Source: Anseranas semipalmata (lineage: Eukaryota; Chordata; Aves; Anseriformes; Anseranatidae). Taken from it: DNA of 64,000 nt. The position numbers were made by a program, and so were the translations under genes. The notes under the pieces are model-generated. The model was not told where the DNA came from, searched no databases, and saw only the letters and a program-made list of their open reading frames with translations. The stretch spans positions 380,525 through 444,524 of the forward strand of contig VXAA01001406.1 of NCBI GenBank assembly GCA_013399115.1, given 5' to 3'. Positions within the stretch are counted from its first letter, which is position 1. Every line of letters starts with the position of its first letter. This document shows, piece by piece, positions 13,801-25,101 of the stretch.

Positions 13801-14722
13801 AAACAAGCAGTTAAAGATGTACCTGTTCCAAATAAAATATAATTTAACATGAAATCAACACTTTACAACTTTTTTTATTTATTAGTAGTTGGTCAGTATG
13901 ATATAGTGGCACCCAAAGACATATTCAGAATGCAAATCTGGGGTAACAGGCTTTGTTTCTGTCTATGTTTGTACAGTTACTACCATCAAAGTCTTCTATT
14001 CAGAGTTTCAGGCATGTAGGAGGTGGGGAAAAGATAGAATGTACAGGAAAGCAAATAGTATGATATATATGTCAAGCCTTAAAAGATACATTATCTGCAT
14101 TCAGTTTCTTCTGAAAGAGCACACACGTTCAGTGCAGTATGGACTAAGAAAGTCACATGCATGTAACTTTCTTGTATAGATATAGATAGGACTCTCCCAC
14201 AACTATTTCACTAAACTAAATATTTTTTTTATATACTTTCTGATGAATTCCTAGTTTCTTTTCAGAATAAAGATATAAGATAGGAAAATGGAAAGACAGT
14301 AGAGACATGAGAGACACTAGAAATACAATTTTATATTGAATTAAAACAGACTGATTGTAGAGCAGACACAACAGAATTAAAAAGAAAGCCTGCAAACTAA
14401 CAAAACCATTAAAATAGTTGACTTGATATAGCCTACATGCTGTAAATTGGAATATTCATAAATGATATAAGGTATGGAAACTGTTTAAATGATGAAGAAT
14501 AGCTTTAATATTATGCTAAAGGCTCTACTTGGGAGTTCTACCTTGGCTCAGGCCCAAGCCCTTTCACACATCTTTAGCAAATCCTTAATGCCTATAGACA
14601 AGAAGACATATGCATGTAGTTCAGATGGATTTTGAAAGGAATGCATAGCTTTAGAATTATGATTATTATTTGCAGGTTTACAATATGTGAAATATGAAGC
14701 TCAAGTGAGAATGATACCTCAC

Positions 14723-14794
14723 TTCCACTTCTCTTCTTCTATTTGATGAAATGGCAGGACAGAATTCAAAGACAGGTCATCATCCAGACTTTTT
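14723..14794 (-). CDS. KIF6: Probable KIF6 tail exon
   Basis: A 72-nt segment with acceptor TGATATTTCAG and donor GGAA/GTGAGG, open in one frame: one base, 23 codons and two bases. It reads KSLDDDLSLNSVLPFHQI then EEEKW. This resembles the mammalian KIF6 tail around VNSPLLPDHQEERLR (NS-x-L-P-x-H-Q-x-E-E), in the right gene order. Splice signals and frame are good, but the match is short and made from memory. The incoming base requires a partner exon ending in phase 2. If correct, the following exon should begin the long coiled coil of the tail. Confidence 0.5.
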
Positions 14795-17700
14795 CTGAAA
14801 TATCAGTCCTTGCCAGTGCAGAGTGCAGGAGATAAGGCTCAACAATCCAGATGTTTGAGCTGACATGATGGTTCCTACTTTATGTTCAAAGATCGCTGTT
14901 GGACATATACACACAATTGTTTGCACAAAGAGAGAGCACAGTATCAAGTGTGAGAATTTGCTAATGCTTCTGAGATTCTAATTTAAAGACTAATGAATAA
15001 GTGGCATTACATAAATGATGTAATTATACTAGTCATTTGTTGGTAAAATATAGCTACTTTCTGTTAACATATTTGAGGTTATCAAAAGCTTTGTGCTATG
15101 AGGAAACAATTCTATTTAGTAAATATCATTATGACACCAAATCAAGCAAATTCTTCCTATAAAATGGAAGCATGATAAATAGGAAAAGTAGGAGGCAAAG
15201 GGACATCTTCAGCTGTTGAGTAATTAGGAATAGAAAGAAGTAATATGGGAGTATTTTACACAGAAACTTGAAGAGGTATAAGAAAGGAATCAGCAAACAA
15301 ATTCTAAACCTCTCCTTAATTTTAGGAGATAAATTAAAACCAAACACACATAGGCATTGCTGTAAGGGAACAGATGCAAGATGAGCCTAGCCTAGTATCC
15401 TGTACGGTAAGTGGCAGCATGGCAGTGTTAGATAATTTTAAAGAATATGTGAAGCACCCACTGTAAAAATCTGCAATATGAACTGCTGTAGGACTCATCC
15501 TAAGTTCTTATCACTGGACTGGTATAACACCCGATGAAGGAGTTCTAATATACTCTCTTCCAATAGTCTTTAATATCTTTAAAGCAGTAATTTATCTCTA
15601 ATTTCTGACTACTTAGTCTCATTAATAGCCTCTTGTACAGGGTCTCACCATGCCTTTTGACAGTCTGATTACCTTAGAATCATAGAATATCCCAAGTTGG
15701 AAGGGACCCACAAAGATCAATGAGTCCAACTCCTGGCGCCACACAGGATGACCCAAAAAATTTTGTGATTATGATAATGACTTCTTAATTCTTTGCCTGA
15801 ACCACACATTTAAAAGCCTGAAGAGCTTAATAATAAGTGATTTTTCTTTGCAGAAACCAGAATAACCAGAACTCTTAAGATTTCAATTTCTATTTTTTTT
15901 TCCAGTATTCTGTACTTAGGCATAGTTCTGGTTCTTTCACATATATGCAGCTCATGATACACAACTCCTGTCCCTTCACCTATTCCTTCTAACCTCTCTC
16001 CCACTTATTGTCTATGATAATTTCTTTCCCATTCCTGTAACAATTTCCTCCACAATAATTAATAGGGTCAAATCCTGCTAAAATTTGAGAGTTTTAAACA
16101 AAATAAAAACTGTCATAACTGATTGCTAGTTCAATTACTAAGCAATTTTAGATGATAATTGGCAACATTAAATAGTTTAACAGATATTCACATTAGGACA
16201 TTGGCAAAATCTAAGTGCCTACTTGCCAGCTGTTGTGTCTGAATTTTGAGCTGAAGATTCTCCCTCTCAGTTAAAAAAAACTTTACAAAATACATAAAAA
16301 AAAAAAAGAGTATACAGAAGCATAATTTATGAATATGCAAAGCAGTTATATGATAGTCCAGGATGTTTTTCTCTGCTAACAAAAACATAAGCACTTGTAG
16401 AACCTAATGACACCACCAAAACCATTTATTTAAACCATTCAATTGGATAATAAAGAAAAATTCAACTATGCAACCAAAACCTGTCTACAGTTATTGGAAG
16501 TTGTTGTATGTGGGTTTTGAAACTAACGATTTGCAAAAATATTGTTATTTATTGTCATTTAACCAACTCAGAGGATGTAAGGAAAGATAACTATAATGCT
16601 TAGCAGTTAACACTTTTTAATTAACCACCATAAAAACTCCCTTACTTACAGAATCCATGCTAACTGGCTAACGTAATATGCATTATTTGAGTTGCTGTTT
16701 CTGTAAAGTATTAAGCATATAATTAATAAATCCCACGGTATTATTTACATGGCTAAAGTTAAATTTATCCTTAACATCTTGTAAAATCAGGTTCTAGGAA
16801 TGGTTTCAGTTAGTTCTGATTATGTTTTTTTTCAGAATACTAATAGTAAATATTGCTTTTGCCTCCTTATCTTTTAAAACTGACTGGTCTGAAATCTAAT
16901 GATTTGAATATTTATTCTCATCTTTTAAGATGTATGAGTCAATATTTATAACTTCTGGAGCTGACAGTATAAGTTTCTGGGATTTCTTTAATAGCCATGT
17001 TAAGTGATGTACAAGATTATATTAGAAAAAATAGTTATGAGACCTGGTGAAGCCTATGTTAATTCCTAACTCTTGAGAAGAGCATTTCAAACTTTTGTAA
17101 TGGTCCCTATCAAGCTTCTTTCTCATTCTTTCACAATCCTACTGAGACAGGTGACAATTTTGTCACTGTAGGAAGCCTGTAGCTATCAGAAGTTACCCTG
17201 ATGAGAAAGCCGGCTTCTGAATTCCATACAGAAACTTGAAGGCCAAAAGGAAAACCTTAAGTCAGAATATCTATTTAGTACATATCAGAGCATTAAAATA
17301 ACATACCTGCAAATAACTTACTTTGCCATGAAAGTTGACCACTGTGCTTTTCACCAGCTGGTGATTTTTCAAGACACTTTGCTTCATTGTTAGGTAGAAT
17401 TAATAGGATTAATCAAGTTTGAAGCACACATATTTGTCCAGGTCTAAGTCCAATACAAAAGAGAGCTATATCCCAGCCATTAGCACACACAGTTGAAGGT
17501 TTTTGGCTGCCAAAGAATGTACCACTGTACCTTTGCACTGTCAAAGCTTTATAATAAAATAGAACAGTAATAACCCCTTGAGATATTATAGTGCTTTGCA
17601 GCTAAGTATCTCAAAATAGTAACTTGCCTACAAAGAAAATGGAATGCTTCAAGCAGATGTACCCGTTTTTCTTTATATGATACTGATCCAACAGTACTGT

Positions 17701-19923
17701 AATGTATAGTTTTATTATTATATTTTTCTATCATGGCATAGACTGCTTGTCCTAGTACTGGTTTTCTTTTCACTGACTTTTACTCTCAAAACCTTTTTTC
17801 TTCTATTTTTTTTTTTCTTGAGAGCCTTCTAGGCTTATTCTAATTAGAAGCTGATTTGAAAAATATATAATATTCTGACTATTCTTCATGAACTTTTCAA
17901 CATAAATGTTAGTTTCAATATGAGGACGTATTGAAGCTTGTTATTTTCAGAACTTTAAGAAATCAAAGAAAAGAAAGAGAAAAAAATAGTTGTTTATACA
18001 TTAGGGAGAAAATCCTGTCATTCTCAGAGACAGAAAAGAATGAGAGAGCATGGAAACTCAGTTATATTATTGCAAAGACAATTGGTCTCCTGAGGTTGGG
18101 TTTAAGGCATCCTGGCAAGGCTGTATGGGTTGTATTATTAACAGTGTTTCTACTACCTTTTTTTTTTTTAATTTTTTTTTTTTTTTACTATTACATTAGT
18201 CGCTCTAAAGTATTTCTTGAGTACCATAACACAAACATTAAGAAATAATGTTTTAAGGCATTATCATTATAACAGCTATACATTACAGAAGATTAGAAGT
18301 CCTAATGCTGCCAACATTACCGGACTAGACTTGTAGCAGAATGTCAGGCCACTCAAAAGGACTGCAGACATATATGGCCACTAATAATAATCCAAAAATA
18401 ACTTATTATTTATCTGTTGCCCTCACAGAAACATGTCTGCAAATTTAAAAAATAAATTAATTGTAAGTGAACTTAAGGGAGGGTTTTTATGTCCACATTT
18501 ATCATCTTGGTTGTTGAGGACTTTATTGTTTTCATGTCCACATAGAATGCCATGGAATATCGGAACCTGACCCAAAGCTGATTGAAAAGAGGACTGGAAA
18601 GAAGGGGGTAGGTTTACTGGTATGTTCCGAATGAGAAAGCCATATAATATACAATCCAACCATATACAAAAAGTCTCTTCTCAAACAAATTACCTTGTCA
18701 TCCCAGACAGATGTCCATCTAAAACTCATTATCCTAACAGGATAGGAATCAGTTACTTTTACTTATTGATTAGCCAAAGAAAATACTTCATCATTGTGGT
18801 AGGTTCCCTGTGCCAACCATCTGTTCCAAATTACTCTTCTTTCAATGAACAGTATTTGGCTATTAAATTTTACAAAACAGCTGAATTAGAGTAAAGAATG
18901 AATAACAAAAAACTGGCTTTACTAAGAGATTAAAACGTTTTATCAGTTACATACAGGCAAATAGTACCCATCTGCTGACAAAGGTACAGCTTGTGGTAAA
19001 ATTGTATTGAGCATGTTAGCTATCTGAAATGAATGCACTATTTATCAATTCAGCTCTAACTTGTTTGCAAAGGATATGAGTTATTGAACCACTTGACAAA
19101 TAATTATTGTTTTTAAATACATCAGAATAAGAATTTTGAATTTGTTCACACTTACCTGGGTCTTGCTCTAGAAAGGTAGGATTTCAATAAAGCTATTTGC
19201 ATGCACAAAAATGCAGCTATTTGTCATTGCTGTAACTAAGGCTTCAGTTCATTTAATCACATTAATTTTGTAATAATAGCAAATAATCACAATGGTTTAT
19301 TAAAAATGCTAAATAAAACCCAGACATCTAAACAGTATAATATAAGCAAAATTCTTAAAGACAATCACAAAAAGGTTTGTGTGTACAATCCGATATCAGA
19401 TCTAGAAGCATAATTAATGAAATCTCATTCTATTTGAATATAAGATTTCTCTCCAATGCTGGAAGATTAAAAAGAAAAGAAAAAAGTGTTTATTGCTGTT
19501 TTAGGATACTGTGCAGTTAATAATGCCTGCAAAAAACTTCTTTCAATATCTGCTGTTATGGTTTAGATTTCTTTTTTTGTTAAAAGTCAGTACCTCCAAA
19601 TCTTCTGGGGAAAAATGTTATTTCCTAGTATTTTTTTATGAGTTATGCTCAAAAAATTATTTTCTGAGAATAAAATTTACTTCAAGATTCAAGGGCCTGC
19701 AACTGAATTTATATTCAGTTTTTGGAGGATGTTCAACAGAGGATTCACATCAGTTTGTTAAAGCCATCAGCACCTTGAGAGGGCTATAAATTTAAATCCC
19801 TGAATTTGAGGATATAGAATTAGCACAATAAAACTTTCTGGTTCTGTTACTCATTTGAATAATATATTTGTAATATATTATATATTTTAATAATCAAATA
19901 ACTGCTCACTTAATTACACTAAC
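14795..19923. other. KIF6 intron(s) with a CR1 fragment
   Basis: About 5.1 kb of AT-rich DNA containing a CR1 end at 15676-15757 and T runs near 18160-18186. The conserved KIF6 exon with the EAFEIFKRDH block should lie here but was not recognised. Splice-like segments near 17338-17390 and 18680-18730 were tested and did not match. Confidence 0.6.
15676..15757 (-). mobile_element. CR1 LINE 3' end fragment
   Basis: Contains AGAATCATAGAATATCCCAA, then GTTGGAAGGGACCCACAAAG and GTCCAACTCCTGGC, the reverse complement of a CR1 3' end. It is a short truncated copy inside a KIF6 intron, in the same orientation as the gene. Confidence 0.9.
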
Positions 19924-20136
19924 CTGTCTGTCTTGAAAGGAAAGGCAGTCTGGGAACTGAAGAGCTGAGATCTTTTGCCTCTTTCAGACTAAAACAACTA
20001 GACGTGCTCCGATTTTCTTCCAAGTTTACAGAAAGAGACTGCTCCAAAGCTGTAGAACCAGCAGAGGCAGCATTAAGCTGGAAAATAGCATCTTGTGCTT
20101 TCTTTTTTTCTTTTTTTAGCATATTTACTAGAATAT
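19924..20136 (-). CDS. KIF6: KIF6 exon H: end of the stalk and start of the tail
   Basis: A 213-nt exon: two bases completing Asn, 70 codons from ILVNMLKKEKKKAQDA to FLSRQT, then one base (G). The acceptor is TATCTTGCAG and the donor ACAG/GTTAGT. The lysine-rich beginning matches mammalian KIF6 (ILVNMLKKEKKKAQEA). The rest is Ser- and Ala-rich, probably disordered, and hard to align, which is typical of this region in the family. The last codon is split after its first base, so the next true exon must supply two bases. One proposed tail exon, 6639-6739, starts with that phase, but the conserved exons expected in between were not found. Confidence 0.9.
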
Positions 20137-22178
20137 CTGCAAGATACATTAAGGAAATCATTAACAATCTCTTCTATAAAGCAACAATCATCTTTGTTTA
20201 TCCCTAAGTCTTTTTTATTCAAGTGGAACAATTCACATATGGAAGCCTATTTGTGAATGAGAATTTAGAGCTGGGCATATTTTTTGTAATTATATCCAGA
20301 CACGTTAGTTTTTGCGAAACAGCAGATTCATTTCTACTAAGCACTAATAAATTCACACGTTGACCACAATTGTTGATCCCATTCGATCCATGCTTGATAA
20401 AAGCATTTGCAGACAAACAGAAATGAAAACTCCAGTAACTTATTGACATTGTGCGACACTCTCTTTTTTATTTTTTAAATTCTCTAATAAACAAAATTTC
20501 CAAAGAAAATAAAAGAAACCCTTAACTTACAGGTAGATTGGCAAGTGTACCACATCTGTAACCTTTCACAGTAAGGTTTACTAAAATGCAGAACAGGCAT
20601 TTAGGAAATTTCTTCCAGTAACACTATGTATTTACTAGAAGTAAATGAGTCCCTGTAATATGTTTTTTTTTATTATTTTTATTTTTTATATATGTTATTA
20701 TTTCTAATCCTAATTAATCTTCTGAATGAACAGCAGAAAATCTAGGTAGTCTTTGGGAAGTATTATTAATTAGACTGGGTAGCAATAATAAAACACTTTA
20801 CAAATTCAGTTATTATTGACTAAAAGGCTTCAATACTTCCCACCACTTTATCTAACGAGTCATGTTATTAATTCTCTAACGATGATGTACTGTCACTTAG
20901 AGGTTGCAGACTGTAAATTAGTTTTTTGTTCGAAGTCTTAATTCTTATATTCTTCCTATACATCTCCTACATGGATTTACACAACAAGCTTCTTCCTTGT
21001 ACTTCAGCAAACAAAGTCAAATATGTCTATCACATACAAGTGCATTTCATATAGTTGCTTTGCTTTTCTCATTAGCAATTTCATACCAATTAAATCATTT
21101 ATTTCAGGAAGAAATGTTTCTGTGCATCCAGAGGCATTTCCAGACCTGAAAACTTATACCAAAATTGAACAATTTTTTTTTAAAGGAAGGATAATTCAGT
21201 ATCATAGCTAAAATTATTTGAAAGTGCCCCTTGGAATATGAACATCTTATCTTTTGTGACAGAGCAGAAATTGAGAAGCTTTCCTGTCACCTCAGTTCAG
21301 ACTGGTAGCATGCTACATGCTAATGAAGTAAAAATCTATTATCGTTTGACATAAAAAAATTGATCTGGAATTGCTGAATCCGAAGAATACAACTGAGTTT
21401 GCTTTTTACTAATAACTGTGGAAGAAAGTCTGTTACCAATACACTTAAAAAGAAAACAAAATCATTTCCCAGTTCTTTGCCATATTCAGATTTTATGCAC
21501 AGAGTAGCCTCAAACTTAGGGACATGGTGATGTTGTGGTCTGCCCACAGCTCTGTCAACCAGCTAAGAATACCTCCCTACCTTCATCATGCAATGGTGCA
21601 GCTACTTGTGTCTGCTGAGAGGCCCTGAAATGGACAAAGCACATCTGAACAGTTTAATATTTTTATATGCAAGAAGCCTTAGCTTTAATTTAAATTTTAA
21701 AGGTGCATGTAAAAGTACAGGTTTTATTCGAAAGGCACATAATCCAATAGTCCCCAAAGCAGCACTTCATTTGGCTAAAAATAACACTTATAGGAAATTT
21801 TGTTTGTTTTGTAAGGTAATAAATTGATCTTTATATAGCATCAGAGTTTCCCTTTCTACAAAAAGGTTTAATTTGCTTGAGGAGAGTATTTTAGGCATGG
21901 CTTTATCCACGGCATTTTGATCTTGGCTGGACCGTTCTGAAGCTAAGTGGTGCCTGGATCCAGGATTTTGGTTTGGGTCACAACTGAAACAGAAGCAGGT
22001 GCAAAGCAGGGGTCCTGCCACATAAAAGTTGGGAACTGAGTAATTGCTTTAACACAATGGGGTCAGTAAAAAGAAATTCCTCTCATACAGCCAACTCATA
22101 TCTTACACCCACAGAAAAAAAAACATGGTAGCCACATCAGCTGAAACACAAATACTATTTTTCCTTCACAAAGGATAC
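20137..22178 (-). other. KIF6 intron G-H (2.0 kb)
   Basis: The intron is bounded by donor A/GTATCC and acceptor TTGCAG. It is AT-rich, with short homopolymers; no repeat family or RNA gene was recognised. A moderately GC-richer part at 21890-22020 shows no coding signal. Confidence 0.85.
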
Positions 22179-22320
22179 TGATCTCATTGTCTCTTTGCTG
22201 CAGAAGTTCTTTCAGTTTTTTCAATTCCTCTTTTCCTGCTTCTTTGTTAGTGTCTTTTTCTTCATAGACGTGTTGTGAGAGCAGTTTCTTATCAGAAATC
22301 TTTGAATGATTCATTAGGTG
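22179..22320 (-). CDS. KIF6: KIF6 exon G: coiled-coil stalk
   Basis: A 142-nt exon of 47 codons plus one base (acceptor TTTTGATAG, donor A/GTATCC). It starts HLMNHSKISDKKL and ends LLQQRDNEI. The last third (EELKKLKELLQQRDNEI) aligns with mammalian EEYRKLRDILKQRDNEI, a leucine-heptad coiled coil. The first two thirds are polar and more divergent, as this part of KIF6 is among mammals. The single A at the end joins AT of the next exon to give Asn, restoring the conserved NEINILVNMLKKEKKKAQ. The apparent Met at codon 3 is internal. Confidence 0.92.
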
Positions 22321-23114
22321 CTATCAAAAGAAAGAAACAAACAAAAGGTATGCTCTTGTAACTTTACCTCCAGGTATGTGTTTATTCTACTCATGCCACC
22401 AGTCGAGTGTCAAGTTATATGCATTGTGTCAAGTACGGGATGAGTTGTATTAGTTGATCTTCACTACCAAGCAAACAATTTACTTTACCTTTTCTACACA
22501 TAGCATCACAAAGCTTTCAGCATTAGCAATGCAACTAAAAACAAATTATTTAAAGACAATAAATTAAGGTCAGGAATGTATACATTATTATATCAGAAAA
22601 TTATATCCCAAAATACAAAATATACATTACCTTCTATTAATTTCTCTGTTCTTCCTATTTTAAGTGAATCTTGTTTCCTCAACAATTTAGAAGGGTTTAC
22701 AACACCATTAAGACAGTTAGAGTAACAGATTTGAGGATGTGGTGGTTTTACTCCTATTTTTATCTCTTTTGAAATAATTTGTCAAAAATAAAGACTCCAT
22801 TGTGCTCTGAATACAGATGGATACATCTATCCATTTACAAATAACTTGTAATGGGTTGATTTGAATAACTTCCAGTCCTCTCTTATTATTTACCACAAGT
22901 TAAGATCCTTGCTGGGTTTTCCACACAATCCTGCTGCATTTTTCCAATTAAATTTCAAATTTCTATCAGTCCTCCATGCACTTCAGAGTTTAATCATTTT
23001 ACCCTTTTCCAATGCCTCTCAACTGTACTGCATTTCTTTTGACTTCTTTTGACCGTGAATGTCTTCATTATTTTCAGTCCCAGCTGCACTTCCACCTATG
23101 CTTAAAAGAAATAC
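22321..23114 (-). other. KIF6 intron F-G (0.8 kb)
   Basis: The shortest intron between secure exons, with donor AAG/GTATTT and acceptor GATAG. Its first 96 bases continue the upstream reading frame with polar, exon-like codons (see findings). Nothing else was recognised. Confidence 0.85.
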
Positions 23115-23220
23115 CTTCACATGAGTGAAGCAGTACTTGATCTTGCGCATGTCTGCACCAACATCCAGAGTACTTTCAGGATCATTATCTTCCAGAAATG
23201 TTTCAATTAACTCATCCAAC
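23115..23220 (-). CDS. KIF6: KIF6 exon F: stalk segment
   Basis: A 106-nt exon: one base completing Gln, then 35 codons from LDELIETFLEDNDPESTLDV to FTHVK (acceptor TTTTCAG, donor AAG/GTATTT). The block DVGADMRKI matches mammalian KIF6 (EVGADMRKV) and the acidic EDNDPES matches EDQDSDS, so the assignment is secure. Its role is presumed stalk or dimerisation. The next exon is only 794 bp away. The reading frame stays open past the donor for about 31 codons of plausible, polar sequence (see findings), so intron retention or an alternative donor cannot be excluded, but the in-phase join to 22320 gives the better match to KIF6. Confidence 0.92.
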
Positions 23221-24106
23221 CTGAAAAGACATAACATTTTTAAGGGAAAAAAAAATCACAAACAAGCAGACAACATCTAGTGTCCAACAGCCAGAGAAGG
23301 GTAGGAGTTCAGAACCATCTCTGTGCCTAGCATTTCTTTTTAGTTCTTTTTAGTTCAGTTCAGCTCCTCACATAATACTCAAGCCTTCTGAATGTTACTT
23401 AGTAGTCATTTATCCTTTCCAATTACAGGATTGGGAATCTTATTGCTATTTGATTATCTTAAGCATTTTGCTGTAACCATGTAACCAAAATTTTAGGTAT
23501 TATAATATCACAGTATCTAAAGGTGAACCTAAAGTAGGTGGTTGGGAGATTGCCCTAGCTTTGAAAACTTCTTTTACAAAGATTTGTCACATTACTATAC
23601 TGTAGTAACAATTCCCTGCTGGAAGATGAAACTATGAGATGCATAACAAACAGAAAAAATATATATATTCTTTATTTTTAGAGGAAAAATACCTGGAAAC
23701 TGTATGACTGTATGACATAACAGATAGGTTTGGTTATTTTTCTCCTCCAGAGTTCACTATGACAAAGGGTCAATACTCAAAACAGGAGAAAAAGGAGAGA
23801 AAAGACTGCAGCCCTCAGGTAGTTTCTGATAAACTGTGTTTTCCCACTTTCATTACTTCAGTTAAACAACGAGAGACAAATATGTTGTTTACACCAGTCA
23901 TTGTATGTGCAAAATTCACAACTTCCGAATTTATGGCTGTACATGTGGAGGGCTTAAAGTAGAGGGTATTTAAAGACAAATATAAGTTACAAAAGCATTA
24001 TCGGCATTGACCTGCTTCTCACATTAAAAGACTACAAAAATTACTGGGTAAAAGAGACCAAAATTTTACTTATAGCTACATGAATTTTTCTGCATGAGGA
24101 GTTCAA

Positions 24107-24142
24107 CCCCGTCCCGTCCCGTCCCCCCNNNNNNNNNNNCCC
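24107..24142. repeat. (CCCGT)n tract running into an 11-N gap
   Basis: CCCC, GT, CCC, GT, CCC, GT, CCCCCC, then undetermined bases 24129-24139, then CCC and an A run. On the minus strand this reads as G runs separated by AC, fitting the G3+N1-7 quadruplex pattern with four runs before the gap is counted. The gap probably reflects failed sequencing through it. Confidence 0.9.
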
Positions 24143-25058
24143 AAAAAAAAAGAGGCCTGTAGTACAAGAAGATATTCATATACTCTCTACACACACAATG
24201 AGCAAGAGAACTAACCCTTCATACATGGAGGCAGGCATTTGTGTAAGCACTGGGAAAAGAATGATATTTGTGCTATTAATGAGAATGCTATAGTGATTAC
24301 ACAGACACAGAGAAAGTCAGTACTTGTCACTGTCCTAAGCACCATATTGATTTCAGTGAATCAGAGGAAGCAAAAATATTTTTTATAACTAGACTGTCTA
24401 GACTGACTATATGAAGTCATGAATAAAAATGAGCCTTTAATCTTGAACTACAAAGTAGAAAGGAGGTATTTTACCCTTACTAAGATTACCTGTTTGCCAG
24501 GGACTTACCCATACTCAAGTTACCATGGATTTAGGCTATGGAAATCAATCAAAAAAATTACACTAACTTGCACCATTACCATTACCAGAATAACAATGCA
24601 GAAAATTAAAATATTTCAAGAGAAAAAAGATAAAAGAATATATAATTCTTGTAAAATAATGCTCTATTTTTGAAAAGTATTATTATTTGCCAGTCAAGAG
24701 TCAAAGTTAACTTGTCAAGTGTAATGAGTTAGACAAGCTGTAGTTATAGCTATGATCTCCTATTTCCTGTCTCTTACACTACTTTTAATATGTTTGGCAT
24801 TTGCGAAAAAACACAACAGCCCAATTCATTTTTTGTGCCTCAAGGACTACATGGAAGCCAAAACAGGTCTGAGCACCAGAAGACTGAAGTCAAGTCTGAA
24901 ATAGCAGAATGTAAATCAGAAGTTTAAATCAATTCAATCTCATTGCCAATTTGTGGAAACAGCAGAATCTTCAGTGTATTTTTAGGCACTTTCCTAAAAT
25001 TTCATCTTTAAGAGTTAGAACAAGACCAGACCAACCTAGTTTCAACACTACAGAAAAT

Positions 25059-25101
25059 AATATATAAATAAATAAATAAAAAGGAAAAAAAAAAAAAAAA
25101 G
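25059..25101. repeat. (AATA)n and poly-A microsatellite
   Basis: Tandem AATA units followed by an A run of 18. It is a common simple repeat inside a KIF6 intron. Confidence 0.8.

Larger units (their letters stand above)
6740..14722. other. Presumed KIF6 tail introns
   Basis: AT-rich intronic sequence around the weak exon candidates at 10537-10602 and 10859-10892. The conserved KIF6 tail coiled coil (mammalian block HLQLLMDKAKVKLQKEF) should fall between 14723 and about 10900, but was not seen by eye on the minus strand. A G10-A-G4 run lies at 8485-8499. Other open frames (for example 11714-11923 and 12552-12758, minus) lack splice or family support. Confidence 0.6.

Noticed and set aside
15062..15106. 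HKAFDNLKYV after a CTCATAG acceptor, reminiscent of EAFEIFK
   Set aside because: The frame stops after a few codons, no donor follows, and the phase does not fit exon H.
16188..16394. Minus-strand frame ending LQLKIQTQQLASRHLDFANV, which looks like a coiled-coil exon
   Set aside because: The upstream AG lacks a proper acceptor context, the front half is a hydrophobic run, and the sequence does not match any KIF6 tail block I know.
17338..17390. Segment with a perfect GTAAGT donor reading LKNHQLVKSTVVNFHGK on the minus strand
   Set aside because: The acceptor is weak (ATGAAG) and the peptide does not resemble the expected EAFEIFKRDH exon.
18680..18740. Minus-strand segment with acceptor CCTGTTAG and donor AAG/GTAATT
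   Set aside because: The translation (SFRWTSVWDD) does not match the KIF6 tail, and it is short; splice-like motifs of this strength occur by chance in such AT-rich DNA.
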